Below, in pieces: positions 33,236 to 41,681 of a stretch of DNA of 64,000 nucleotides. A model generated the notes under the pieces. It made no database searches. It saw nothing but the letters and a program-made list of their open reading frames with translations, and was not told the DNA's origin. The stretch's first letter is position 1; every line of letters starts with the position of its first letter. Source of the DNA: Gammaproteobacteria bacterium (GTDB lineage Bacteria; Pseudomonadota; Gammaproteobacteria; Ga0077536); NCBI GenBank assembly GCA_020849475.1, contig JADLGE010000009.1, positions 62,001-126,000 on the forward strand, read 5' to 3'. The position numbers were made by a program, and so were the translations under genes.

Positions 33236-34078
33236 ATGAACCGCCTGAGCATCGAAGAGCGAGCAAAGATCCTTAACCTCCTTGTCGAAGGCTCAAGCAT
33301 GCGAGCGGTATCCCGTATCACCGGCGCAAGCATCAACACCGTCACCAAGTTGCTTGTTGATACTGGCCGCGCGTGTGCTGAATTTCAGGATGGCGCATTG
33401 CGCAATCTTCCCTGCAAGCGCGTGCAGGCCGACGAAATCCACTCGTTTGTGTTTGCGAAATCAAAAAATGCAGATCAGGACATGAAGGCAGCCGGGACGG
33501 CTGGCGACGTATGGACCTGGACCGCTATTTGCGCAGATACCAAGCTCGCGGTGTCGTGGATGGTAGGTCGCCGCGACATTGCCGCCGCCACGGTCTTTAT
33601 CGATGATGTGGCATCTCGGCTGGCTGGGCGCATCCAGCTTTCCACAGATGGCCACAAACCCTATCTGAACGCGATTGCCGGGGCTTTTGGCCGTGACATC
33701 GACTACGGCCGCCTGATCAAGTACTACAAGCCCAACGGCGATTTCATGAAGTCAGAGCGCATGCCTACGGTGGGCTGCCCGGACTATGACCACATCTCCA
33801 CCAGCTTCGTCGAGCGCCAGAATTTGACCATGCGCATGAGCATCAAGCGCTTTGCTCGTGCTACCAACGCCCACAGCAAGAAAGTCGAGAACCACGCCCA
33901 CGCCATTGCGCTGCACTTCATGTTCTACAACTTCGGGCGCGTCCATAAGACGCTCAAGATGACTCCGGCCATGGCGGCGGGCATCGCAAGTCACGTCTGG
34001 AGCTTGGAAGAGATTGCGGGGCTAGTTAAGGATGAGGCCCCGAAGGTTCGCGGACCTTATAGGAAGCGGGCCGCGTAA
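33236..34078 (+). CDS. DDE transposase of the element (IS1-family-like, single ORF)
   Basis: The product is 280 aa. An N-terminal helix-turn-helix (ERAKILNLLVEGSSMRAVSRITGASINTVTKLL) is followed by an RNase H-like DDE core. The catalytic residues are in VQADEIHSFVF (Asp), LSTDGHKPY (Asp) and SFVERQNLTMRM (Glu), in the usual order and spacing. It is commonly annotated as IS1 family, but unlike classical IS1 there is no frameshift. The tail is basic (RGPYRKRAA). The gene is intact. It is transcribed divergently from the P63C gene. Confidence 0.88.
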   Translation: MNRLSIEERAKILNLLVEGSSMRAVSRITGASINTVTKLLVDTGRACAEFQDGALRNLPCKRVQADEIHSFVFAKSKNADQDMKAAGTAGDVWTWTAICADTKLAVSWMVGRRDIAAATVFIDDVASRLAGRIQLSTDGHKPYLNAIAGAFGRDIDYGRLIKYYKPNGDFMKSERMPTVGCPDYDHISTSFVERQNLTMRMSIKRFARATNAHSKKVENHAHAIALHFMFYNFGRVHKTLKMTPAMAAGIASHVWSLEEIAGLVKDEAPKVRGPYRKRAA

Positions 34079-34090
34079 TTTATTTATTGA

Positions 34091-34513
34091 TTACTTTCTA
34101 CGCTTCCGCTTGGCGGCGGGAGTAGGCGGCTTATCTGGCGACTGCCGCTTGACTAGCACGGCAACGATTGTGGCTAAAGTTGCGCCTCCTATAGTCATCG
34201 CAGCGTAATCATGGCCTCGAATCGCAACATACGCGGCGATTCCCAAGCCGAAAAGAGCGATGATCGCGCCGGCAAAAATTCCAGCCAATCTCTCCGAGAA
34301 TATGAACGTATTAGTGCGCCGAACTTCGGCCCGCCGAAAATCCGCTTCGATCTGCGTCTGCTCAACAACCCAATTAACAAGCTTAGGGTCTAACTCTGCG
34401 AGTCGGTGTAACGCCTCGACGGGTAAAATCGGGCTATCAGTCGTCGTTGACGTGAACTGAAGCTGTCGCCCGTCTTGATCCCTTGCTTGCAGGTTTGTGT
34501 GTTGGTTCGACAC
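34091..34513 (-). CDS. DUF2335-like membrane protein (passenger gene)
   Basis: The product is 140 aa from a GTG at 34513 (purine-rich GCGGAAG upstream). The soluble N-terminal part includes LAELDPKLVNWVVEQTQIEADFRRAEVRR. Two transmembrane helices follow (LAGIFAGAIIALFGLGIAAYVAI and MTIGGATLATIVAVLV), and the chain ends with a basic tail. This resembles DUF2335, a family of predicted membrane proteins found in accessory DNA. The function is unknown. Its first 77 bases overlap the preceding small gene in another frame. Confidence 0.7.
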   Translation of the reverse strand: MSNQHTNLQARDQDGRQLQFTSTTTDSPILPVEALHRLAELDPKLVNWVVEQTQIEADFRRAEVRRTNTFIFSERLAGIFAGAIIALFGLGIAAYVAIRGHDYAAMTIGGATLATIVAVLVKRQSPDKPPTPAAKRKRRK

Positions 34514-34688
34514 GCTTCCGCTCTATAACTTTCCGCATATCCGAACCGACTTTGCGCAGATCACCGGCTAAACGCTCCTGATCAGAGGCAAAGCCGCCCT
34601 TGGTCGGCACCACGTAATCGCGAGGCTTAATATATGATTCCGCGATCCAAAATAGACCATCGGAAATAATTTTAATTGCTTTCCCCAT
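34437..34688 (-). CDS. Small unknown protein of the element (83 aa)
   Basis: GCAGGAG seven bases before the ATG at 34688 decides the start. The sequence is amphipathic at the N-terminus (IKIISDGLFWIAESYI) and then charged (ERLAGDLRKVGSDMRKVIERKR). It has no recognised domain. It overlaps the DUF2335-like gene by 77 bases, so the two are probably translated together. Confidence 0.6.
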   Translation of the reverse strand: MGKAIKIISDGLFWIAESYIKPRDYVVPTKGGFASDQERLAGDLRKVGSDMRKVIERKRVEPTHKPASKGSRRATASVHVNDD

Positions 34689-34979
34689 GGTTAAACTCCT
34701 GCCCGATTTACTGCGCATCTCTGCGGATTTAGCGGGATATGCGCCCCATCCTTGAGACTCCGCCTTTCGATATTTCATGGGTAGTGGACAGAGTATAGGC
34801 CTGAGAGTTTAGCGATTGCTATCAGTGACGCTGTTACAGGATGTGCCGCCATCTCTCAATTTTGCTACAGAGCGACCCTTGCGGCAGTTGGCAAACCCAC
34901 CTCGTCATACAGCCTGGACGTTTATCCAGTAGTCCGCCTAGAATTCTCTGTATAGACCGTAATTGGTGGCGAAGTTCTC
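34689..34979. other. Right arm of the transposable element without a gene
   Basis: This stretch of 291 bases lies between the last passenger gene and the right inverted repeat. I see no coding frame with a ribosome site in it. It is A+T-rich compared with the host. Confidence 0.6.
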
Positions 34980-35002
34980 GGATTTCAAACTGAGACAGCA
35001 CC
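34980..35002 (-). repeat. Right terminal inverted repeat of the element
   Basis: This is the exact inverse of 31679-31701. It is followed directly by the second TTTTATAT target copy (35003-35010). Confidence 0.95.
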
Positions 35003-35014
35003 TTTTATATACAG
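35003..35014. promoter_or_regulatory. Right half of the split LexA box, including the right target duplication
   Basis: TTTTATAT (35003-35010) is followed by ACAG (35011-35014). In the occupied state the position of CTGT is taken by CACC from the transposon end, so the SOS box beside dnaE2 is no longer intact. The half-site ends 33 bases before the dnaE2 ATG. Confidence 0.8.
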
Positions 35015-35047
35015 TATCTGTCCCATGAGTCATGACCGTGCCGTCCC

Positions 35048-38000
35048 ATGTCCAGCGCGTCCCTGCCTGCCTATGCCGAGTTGCATGCCGTCAGCAATTT
35101 CACTTTCCTGCGCGGCGCTTCCCATCCCGAGGAACTGGTGCGCGAAGCCCATCGACTCGGCTATTGCGCGCTGGCCCTGACCGACGAATGTTCGCTGGCG
35201 GGCGTGGTGCGCGCCCATGTGGTGGCGCGTGAGCTCGACTTCAAACTGCTGGTCGGCACCGAGGTGTTTTTGAGCGATGGCCTGCATCTGTTATTGCTGG
35301 CCGACAGCCTGCGCGCCTACCAGCGCATCGCAACCCTCGTCACGCGCGGCCGGCGTCGCCAACGCAAGGGCGCCTACGAGCTCCATCGCGATGATCTGGG
35401 CTTATTGAACGACGCCGGCCTGGTGGTGTTCCTGCCGCGCCTCGGCGACGACGATGAAGCTGCGCTGGCGTGGCTGGCGCAGCGCTTCGATGGACGACTG
35501 TGGGTGGGCGTGGGCCTGTTTTACAGCGGCTACGATCATGTGCTGCTGGCCCACGCCGAGACTCTGGCGGCGCGCCATGGCCTGGCGGTGGTGGCGACCG
35601 GCAACGTGCACATGCATGTGCATGCACGCAAACCCCTGCAGGACACCCTGACCGCCATTCGCCATGGCACCACCGTCATGAGCGCCGGCCATCTGCTGTT
35701 TCCCAATGGTGAACGCTATCTCAGGCCGCGCGAGCGCCTGGCGCGCATCTATCCGCCGGCGCTGCTGGCGGCCACGGTGGCACTCGCCGCGCGCTGTGAC
35801 TTCACGCTGGCCGAATTGCGTTATCGCTACCCGGCCGAACTGGTGCCGGCGGGCATGACGGCGAGCGCCCATCTGCGCGCCCTGACCGAGGCCGGCATGC
35901 GCCGACGCTGGCCGCAGGGCGTGGCGGCCAAGGTGCGCAGCCAGGTTGAACATGAACTCACCCTCATCGCCGAACTCGGCTACGAGGCATTTTTTCTGAC
36001 CGTGCACGACATCGTGATGTTCGCGCGCAGTCGCCACATCCTGTGCCAGGGCCGCGGCTCGGCGGCCAATTCGGCGGTGTGTTTCTGTCTCGGCATCACC
36101 GAGGTCGATCCGGCGCGCATGGAAATGCTGTTCGAGCGGTTCATTTCCAAGGAGCGCAATGAGCCGCCGGACATCGACGTCGATTTCGAACACGAGCGGC
36201 GCGAGGAAGTGCTGCAATACATCTACGCCAAGTACGGCCGCGAGCGCGCGGCGCTGGCCGCGACCGTCATCACCTATCGCCTGCGCAGCGCGGTGCGCGA
36301 TGTCGGCAAGGCGCTCGGCATGAGCGTCGAACAGGTCGAACGCCTGTCGGGCAATCTCTATTGGTGGGACCGCGGCAACGACATGTCGGCGCGCCTGCGT
36401 GAAGTGGGTTTCGATCCCGACAACCCGATCATCCGTCGCGTGGTGATGCTGGTCGGAGAGATTCTGGGATTTCCCCGGCACCTGTCCCAGCATGTCGGCG
36501 GCTTCGTGATCTCGGACCAGCCGCTGTCGGAACTGGTGCCGATAGAAAACGCGGCGATGGCCGAGCGCACCGTCATCCAATGGGACAAGGACGACCTGGA
36601 CGCCTTGGGTCTTCTGAAAGTCGACTGCCTGTGTCTCGGCATGCTGAGCGCGATTCGGCGCAGCTTCGATCTCATCCAGGACTTCGATGGTCGACGCCTG
36701 ACCATGGCGGGCATTCCCGCCGAGGATCCGAAGACCTATGAAATGATCCAGCACGCCGACACCGTCGGCGTGTTCCAGATTGAATCGCGCGCGCAGATGG
36801 CGATGCTGCCGCGTTTGAAGCCCAGGTGTTACTACGACCTCGTGATCGAAATCGCCATCATCCGCCCGGGCCCGATACAGGGCGAGATGGTGCATCCCTA
36901 CCTGCGTCGGCGTAATGGCGAAGAAGCGGTCGAGTATCCGAGCGAGGAGGTGCGCGGCGTGCTGGAACGCACGCTCGGCGTGCCCTTGTTCCAGGAGCAG
37001 GTCATCAAGCTCGCGATGGTGGCGGCCGGCTTCACGCCCGGTGAAGCCGATCATCTGCGTCGTTCGATGGCGGCCTGGAAGCGCAGCGGCGGGCTCGAGC
37101 ATTTCCGTCAGCGCCTGTTGGACGGCATGCGCGCGCGCGGCTACCAGGAAGCGTTTGCCGAGCGCATCTTTCACCAGATTGAAGGCTTTGGTGAATACGG
37201 CTTTCCAGAATCCCATTCGGCGAGCTTCGCCCTCCTGGCCTATGTCTCGGCGTGGCTGAAACGCCACGAGCCGGCGGCCTTCGTGTGCGCGCTGTTGAAC
37301 AGCCAGCCGATGGGTTTCTATGCGCCCGCGCAGTTGATCCAGGACGCCGTGCGCCATGGTGTCGAGGTGCGCGCCGTCGATGTGCTGGTGAGCGAGTGGG
37401 AGTCGACGCTGGAAGACCGCGCACCCGGCGCGCGCCAGGCAGTGGTGCGCTTGGGTCTCGGGCGCATCAAGGGGCTGAAACAAGAGGCGGCGGCGCGCAT
37501 CGTCGCCGCACGCGGACAGGGGGCCTTCACCGATGTCACCGACCTCGCGCGCCGCGCCGGCCTCGACCGCGGCACTGTGCGGGTGCTGTCCCAGGGGGGC
37601 GCGCTCGCGACCCTGGTCGGCAATCGCCACCATGCATCGTGGGCGGCGCTCGGCATCGAGACGCCGCTCGAGGTATTGCCCGAAGCGCGCATCCGCGAGG
37701 CAGCGCCCTTGCTGCGCACCCCCGGCGAAGGCGAGGACATCGTCGCAGACTACGCCAAGCTCGGCTTCACCCTGGGCCGTCACCCGCTGGCCTTGCTGCG
37801 CGAGCACTTGCACCGTCGCCGCTGCCTCACCGCGGCCGACATCGCCAGCGCGGAACCCGGTCAGCGCATCCGCACCGCCGGCCTCGTCATCAGCCGTCAA
37901 CGGCCGGGCACCGCCACCGGCGTGGTGTTCGTGACCCTCGAGGACGAGACCGGCATCATCAATCTCATCGTGTGGGCCAATCTCGTCGAAGCCCAGCGCC

Positions 38001-38143
38001 GCGAGCTGCTGCATGCGCAACTGCTGGGCGTGGTGGGTGAAGTCCAAAGGGATGGCGAGGTCGTACATGTCATCGCGCAACGCCTGTCGGACCATTCACC
38101 CCTGCTCGGGCGGCTCAAGGCCGCCTCGCGGGATTTCCACTGA
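35048..38143 (+). CDS. dnaE2: Error-prone DNA polymerase DnaE2 (ImuC)
   Basis: The product is 1031 aa, the usual DnaE2 length. It begins with the PHP domain ([23 protein letters not shown]), then the polymerase core with [24 protein letters not shown], the catalytic [16 protein letters not shown] and SQHVGGFVI. After the fingers ([20 protein letters not shown]) come a helix-hairpin-helix and a C-terminal OB domain ([18 protein letters not shown] then [11 protein letters not shown]). DnaE2 performs SOS-induced translesion synthesis with ImuA and ImuB, but neither gene is adjacent. Its LexA box has been split by the transposon, so its SOS control is probably altered. It is complete with no frameshift. 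Confidence 0.95.
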   Translation: MSSASLPAYAELHAVSNFTFLRGASHPEELVREAHRLGYCALALTDECSLAGVVRAHVVARELDFKLLVGTEVFLSDGLHLLLLADSLRAYQRIATLVTRGRRRQRKGAYELHRDDLGLLNDAGLVVFLPRLGDDDEAALAWLAQRFDGRLWVGVGLFYSGYDHVLLAHAETLAARHGLAVVATGNVHMHVHARKPLQDTLTAIRHGTTVMSAGHLLFPNGERYLRPRERLARIYPPALLAATVALAARCDFTLAELRYRYPAELVPAGMTASAHLRALTEAGMRRRWPQGVAAKVRSQVEHELTLIAELGYEAFFLTVHDIVMFARSRHILCQGRGSAANSAVCFCLGITEVDPARMEMLFERFISKERNEPPDIDVDFEHERREEVLQYIYAKYGRERAALAATVITYRLRSAVRDVGKALGMSVEQVERLSGNLYWWDRGNDMSARLREVGFDPDNPIIRRVVMLVGEILGFPRHLSQHVGGFVISDQPLSELVPIENAAMAERTVIQWDKDDLDALGLLKVDCLCLGMLSAIRRSFDLIQDFDGRRLTMAGIPAEDPKTYEMIQHADTVGVFQIESRAQMAMLPRLKPRCYYDLVIEIAIIRPGPIQGEMVHPYLRRRNGEEAVEYPSEEVRGVLERTLGVPLFQEQVIKLAMVAAGFTPGEADHLRRSMAAWKRSGGLEHFRQRLLDGMRARGYQEAFAERIFHQIEGFGEYGFPESHSASFALLAYVSAWLKRHEPAAFVCALLNSQPMGFYAPAQLIQDAVRHGVEVRAVDVLVSEWESTLEDRAPGARQAVVRLGLGRIKGLKQEAAARIVAARGQGAFTDVTDLARRAGLDRGTVRVLSQGGALATLVGNRHHASWAALGIETPLEVLPEARIREAAPLLRTPGEGEDIVADYAKLGFTLGRHPLALLREHLHRRRCLTAADIASAEPGQRIRTAGLVISRQRPGTATGVVFVTLEDETGIINLIVWANLVEAQRRELLHAQLLGVVGEVQRDGEVVHVIAQRLSDHSPLLGRLKAASRDFH

Positions 38144-38252
38144 AAGCTTGCCGTGGCGCAATTCCCCGGCCGGCCGCCAGCCTTACATCGTGGGCGGATT
38201 CCAGTACAATCGCGGCCCCTTATTGCGCTGCCGCAAATGCATGAGAAGAGAG

Positions 38253-39416
38253 ATGCAGAAACCAGCAATCAAACCCGCCAATCCCTGTTTTTCCTCCGGA
38301 CCCTGCCCCAAACGGCCGGGCTGGGAACCCGCCGTACTGGCCAAGGCCCTGGTCGGCCGTTCCCACCGTTCCAAGCCTGGCGCCGCGCGCCTCAAGGCCG
38401 CCATCGATGAGACCCGCGCCGTGCTCGGCGTGCCGGCCGACTATCGCATCGGCATCGTCGCTGGCTCCGATACCGGCGCCGTCGAGATGGCGCTGTGGAG
38501 CCTGCTCGGCGCCCGCGGAGTCGATGTGCTGGCCTGGGAGAGCTTCGGCTCGGAGTGGGTGACCGACATCCTCGACGTCCTGAAAGTCCCCAACGCGCGC
38601 AAGATGGTCAGCGCCTACGGCGAACTGCCGGATCTGACCCAGGTCGATTTCAACAACGACGTGGTGTTCGTGTGGAACGGCACCACCTCGGGCGTCAAGC
38701 TGCCCAACGGTGACTGGATCCCGGACGACCGCGCGGGCCTCACCATCTGCGACGCCACCTCGGCCGCGTTCGCCATGCCGTTGCCGTGGTCCAAGCTCGA
38801 CGTCACCACGTTCTCCTGGCAGAAGGTGCTGGGCGGCGAAGGCGCCCATGGTGTGATCATCCTCTCGCCACGCGCCGCCGAGCGCCTCGTCACCTACACG
38901 CCGCCGTGGCCCATGCCGAAGCTGTTCCGCCTCGCCAAGAAGGGCAAGCTCGACGAAGCGGTGTTCGAAGGCGCGACCATCAACACGCCGTCCATGCTGT
39001 GCGTGGAAGACTATCTCGACGCGCTGCGCTGGGCCGCCGGCCTCGGCGGACTCGATGCACTGTGCAAACGTTCGCAAGCCAATCTCGCGGTGCTCGATGC
39101 GTGGGTCGCCAAGACCCCGTGGGTCGAGTTCCTGGCCGCCAAGCCGGCCGAGCGCTCCAACACGTCCATCTGCCTGAAGGTCGTTGCCGACTGGTTCCTC
39201 GCGCTCTCGGAAGACGCGCAGGCCGACTTCACCAAGAAGCTCTCGGCGCTGCTCGAAGCGGAAGGCGTGGCCTATGACATCAACGGCTATCGCAACGCGC
39301 CGCCGGGCCTGCGCATCTGGGGCGGGGCGACGGTTGAAGCGAGCGATCTCGCGGCGCTGACGCCGTGGCTGGACTGGGCCTACGCAGAACTCGCCGCCAA
39401 GCACACCGGCGCCTGA
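38253..39416 (+). CDS. serC: Phosphoserine aminotransferase
   Basis: The product is 387 aa from an ATG at 38253 with a purine-rich AGAGAG upstream; the open frame overlaps dnaE2 by chance. It opens [17 protein letters not shown] and carries the PLP-lysine region [19 protein letters not shown] and the phosphate-binding HRSKPG. This is the short SerC type first described in Methanosarcina and alphaproteobacteria (TIGR01365-like) rather than the E. coli type. It converts 3-phosphohydroxypyruvate and glutamate to phosphoserine. It lies 23 bases before serA, which makes its substrate. Confidence 0.92.
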   Translation: MQKPAIKPANPCFSSGPCPKRPGWEPAVLAKALVGRSHRSKPGAARLKAAIDETRAVLGVPADYRIGIVAGSDTGAVEMALWSLLGARGVDVLAWESFGSEWVTDILDVLKVPNARKMVSAYGELPDLTQVDFNNDVVFVWNGTTSGVKLPNGDWIPDDRAGLTICDATSAAFAMPLPWSKLDVTTFSWQKVLGGEGAHGVIILSPRAAERLVTYTPPWPMPKLFRLAKKGKLDEAVFEGATINTPSMLCVEDYLDALRWAAGLGGLDALCKRSQANLAVLDAWVAKTPWVEFLAAKPAERSNTSICLKVVADWFLALSEDAQADFTKKLSALLEAEGVAYDINGYRNAPPGLRIWGGATVEASDLAALTPWLDWAYAELAAKHTGA

Positions 39417-39439
39417 AACGCGCCCACGGAGTAATACCC

Positions 39440-41026
39440 ATGTACAAGGTTTTTGTCGCCGACAAGCTGTCGGCCGAGGGCATCGCCGCCCTCAAGCAGT
39501 ATCCCGAAATCGAGATTGATTTCGCCGCTGGCCTGTCGGTCGCCGACGCCATTCCGCACGCCGCCGCGGCCGATGCCATCATCGTGCGCAGCGCCACCAA
39601 GATCAAAGGCGAACTGCTGGCCGCCGCGACCAAGGTCAAGGTCATTGGTCGCGCCGGCATCGGTGTCGACAACGTCGATCTCGACGCCTGCACCGAGCGT
39701 GGCATCGTGGTGCTGAACACCCCGGATGCCAACGCCACCACCACCGCCGAACTCGCCATCGCGCACCTGTTCTCGCTGTGCCGCAGCTTGCCCGCCGCCG
39801 ACGCCTCGGTGCGCGCCGGCAAGTGGGAGCGCAACAGCATGGTCGGCACCGAAGTGTCGGGCAAGACCATCGGCATCGTCGGTTTTGGCACCATTGGCCG
39901 TCTGTTCGCCGAACGTGCGCGCGGCCTGAAGATGCGCGTCATCGGTTTCGATCCCTTCGTCACCGAGGCCACCTTCGCTGAACACGGCGTCGAGAAGGTC
40001 GACCTCGACACGCTGGTCACCACCTCGGATTTCATCACCCTGCATTGCCCGGTCACCAAGGACACCCGCGGGCTCCTGAGCCGCGAGCGTCTTCAGTCGA
40101 TGAAGAAGGGCGCGCGTCTTATCAACTGCGCGCGCGGTGGTCTGGTCGATGAAGCGGCGCTGATTGAACTGGTGGCTTCCGGTCATCTCGCCGGCGCGGC
40201 GCTCGACGTGTTCGAGGAAGAGCCGCCGCCGGCCGATTCGCCGCTGTTCAAACAGGCTGGCATTCAGTTCACGCCTCACCTGGGCGCATCGACCGAAGAA
40301 GCGCAGATCGCGGTTGGTATCGAAATCGCGCACCAGATTGCGGCCTTCCTCATTCGCGGCGAAGTCATCAACTCGGTCAACGTGCCGAGCATGGCGCCGG
40401 ACAAGCTCGCCAAGCTCTCGCCCTACATGGATTTGGCACGCAAGCTCGGGCGCCTGGTGTGCCGCATGTCGGAAGAGCCGTTGAGCTCGGTGGAAGTCGG
40501 CGTGTTCGGCGCCGCCGCCAATATGAGCGCCCATCCGATTGCGAGCGCGGCCATGGTCGGCATGCTGTGTGAGCACCATGCGGTGCCGGTCAACCAGATC
40601 AACGCCATTCACCTCGCGCGTCGCCAGGGCATCACCGTCACCGAGGTGAGTTCGGCCGATTCGCGCGATTACGTGTCGCTGGTGCGCATCACCGCCAAGA
40701 ACGCCAAGCAGACCATTTGCCTGGAAGGCACGCTGTTCGACGAACGCCATCCGCGCCTGGTGCGTGTGAATGACTACGAAGTCGAGTCGGCGCTGGAAGG
40801 GCAGCTGCTGTTCACCCGTCACGCCGACAAGCCGGGCGTGATCGGTGCGCTGGGCGAGATCCTCGGTCGCGCCGGCATCAACATCTCGCGCATGCAGGTG
40901 GGTGTGGCCAGGGGCAGCGACCGCGCGATTGCGGTGGTTGGTGTTTCGCAGCCGCTCGAACAGGGCGCGCTCGATCAGCTGACAGCCATTGCGGCCGTCG
41001 ACAAGGTCATGCAGGTCGGTTTCTAA
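39440..41026 (+). CDS. serA: D-3-phosphoglycerate dehydrogenase (long form with ACT domain)
   Basis: The product is 528 aa from an ATG at 39440. The D-2-hydroxyacid dehydrogenase core shows VIGRAGIGVDNVD, the NAD-binding loop GKTIGIVGFGTIGRLFAERA, the substrate arginine in INCARGGLVDE and the catalytic His in FTPHLGASTEEAQ. An intervening (ASB) domain and a C-terminal ACT domain (GVIGALGEILGRAGINISRMQVG) complete the long form, which in many bacteria is inhibited by serine. It forms the serine-synthesis pair with serC. A palindromic repeat just downstream may act as the terminator. Confidence 0.95.
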   Translation: MYKVFVADKLSAEGIAALKQYPEIEIDFAAGLSVADAIPHAAAADAIIVRSATKIKGELLAAATKVKVIGRAGIGVDNVDLDACTERGIVVLNTPDANATTTAELAIAHLFSLCRSLPAADASVRAGKWERNSMVGTEVSGKTIGIVGFGTIGRLFAERARGLKMRVIGFDPFVTEATFAEHGVEKVDLDTLVTTSDFITLHCPVTKDTRGLLSRERLQSMKKGARLINCARGGLVDEAALIELVASGHLAGAALDVFEEEPPPADSPLFKQAGIQFTPHLGASTEEAQIAVGIEIAHQIAAFLIRGEVINSVNVPSMAPDKLAKLSPYMDLARKLGRLVCRMSEEPLSSVEVGVFGAAANMSAHPIASAAMVGMLCEHHAVPVNQINAIHLARRQGITVTEVSSADSRDYVSLVRITAKNAKQTICLEGTLFDERHPRLVRVNDYEVESALEGQLLFTRHADKPGVIGALGEILGRAGINISRMQVGVARGSDRAIAVVGVSQPLEQGALDQLTAIAAVDKVMQVGF

Positions 41027-41062
41027 GAACGGGGGCGGCGCGCAATGCGCCGCCTTAGCTGT

Positions 41063-41084
41063 AGGTGCGAATTCATTCGCACCT
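41063..41084. repeat. Palindromic intergenic repeat, family B
   Basis: AGGTGCGAA and TTCGCACCT are perfect inverted arms around TTCA. It shares its core with the repeat at 11837-11864 and likewise sits just after a gene (serA), so it may end transcription. No U-tract follows. Confidence 0.75.
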
Positions 41085-41115
41085 TGAAGGCGCGGCGAGT
41101 GAATCGAATCGCCGC

Positions 41116-41385
41116 TTACGCCGCCAACTCGTCCTCTTCATCTTCTTCTTCTTCTTCGAGATCGAGACCCAGCGAGGCATCGACCGCAAAATTCGCGGCC
41201 GGCAGCTTGGCGACGAGGGTCTTCAATTGGGTTACCGCGCCTTGCCAATCGACGGCATTCTCACCGGCGCGCTGCGCGGAACAGGCATGGATGGCTGCGA
41301 GTGCTTCAGCGGTTGCACCGCCATTGCAGGCCATCTTGAGTAGCATCATCGCTTGCGTTTTAGCGTTTGCGTTCAATCCGTTCAT
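41116..41385 (-). CDS. Small acidic-tailed protein of unknown function (89 aa)
   Basis: AAGGAG seven bases before the ATG at 41385 supports translation. The body is helical (AKTQAMMLLKMACNGGATAEALAAIHACS), with two cysteines, and the C-terminus is an acidic run (EEEEEDEEDELAA). No family is recognised. It is preceded by a 296-bp leader region with several hairpins. The acidic tail might mimic nucleic acid or bind a basic partner; this is speculation. Confidence 0.6.
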   Translation of the reverse strand: MNGLNANAKTQAMMLLKMACNGGATAEALAAIHACSAQRAGENAVDWQGAVTQLKTLVAKLPAANFAVDASLGLDLEEEEEDEEDELAA

Positions 41386-41681
41386 GGTCGCTCCTTGTCG
41401 TGATCCCGCTACGGCCGCGTGGGTTGGGCGGACGCGCTGAATTCTCCGTTCGCTAAGCTGGCGGCAACGCGAAGTCGCCGCGGCTGAAGGTCAGCCGGCA
41501 AGCCACGAGCATCATGCTCGAGAGGCCTTGCGCGGGCCGGCGAGAATGGCTTTCGCCAATCGCTATACCTATGAGTATGTTACGAACCCCGCCCCATGGG
41601 CGGCAAGCTGGTCGTCGCCGCAAATGGGGGAAGTGTGTAAAGAATGATGTCGGCGACGGCGCCTCGCGCCTCGCGCCTCGC
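41386..41681. other. Intergenic region with three consecutive hairpins
   Basis: No gene is visible in these 296 bases. At 41460-41520 three inverted repeats follow one another: 41460-41479 (6-bp arms with one G-U pair on the + strand), 41481-41497 (CGGCTGA/TCAGCCG) and 41506-41520 (CGAGCAT/ATGCTCG). This could be a structured RNA or leader of the small gene starting at 41385. It matches no riboswitch I know. Confidence 0.4.

Larger units (their letters stand above)
31679..35002. mobile_element. Complete 3,324-bp transposable element with passenger genes (IS1/IS1595-like)
   Basis: The ends are perfect 23-bp inverted repeats (31679-31701 and 34980-35002) beginning GGTGCTGTCTCAG. They are bounded by the 8-bp direct repeat TTTTATAT (31671-31678 and 35003-35010). 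Inside are one DDE transposase gene and four others: a KGG-motif protein, a P63C-domain protein, a DUF2335 membrane protein and a small unknown. The base composition is visibly richer in A+T than the flanks, which points to recent arrival. The 8-bp duplication fits IS1595-superfamily elements, which are known to carry passengers; single-ORF IS1-family members are the alternative. Intact ends and an intact transposase suggest it may still be mobile. Confidence 0.92.

Noticed and set aside
35402-38095. Minus-strand open frame of 897 codons opposite dnaE2
   Set aside because: The + strand encodes a complete DnaE2 with all motifs. The antisense frame is a by-product of high GC and shows no domain.
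41460-41520. A c-di-GMP (GEMM) or other known riboswitch
   Set aside because: The hairpins are present, but the conserved GEMM loops (GCAAA-type receptor and GAAA tetraloop) are missing. No known class fits, so it is listed only as unexplained structure.
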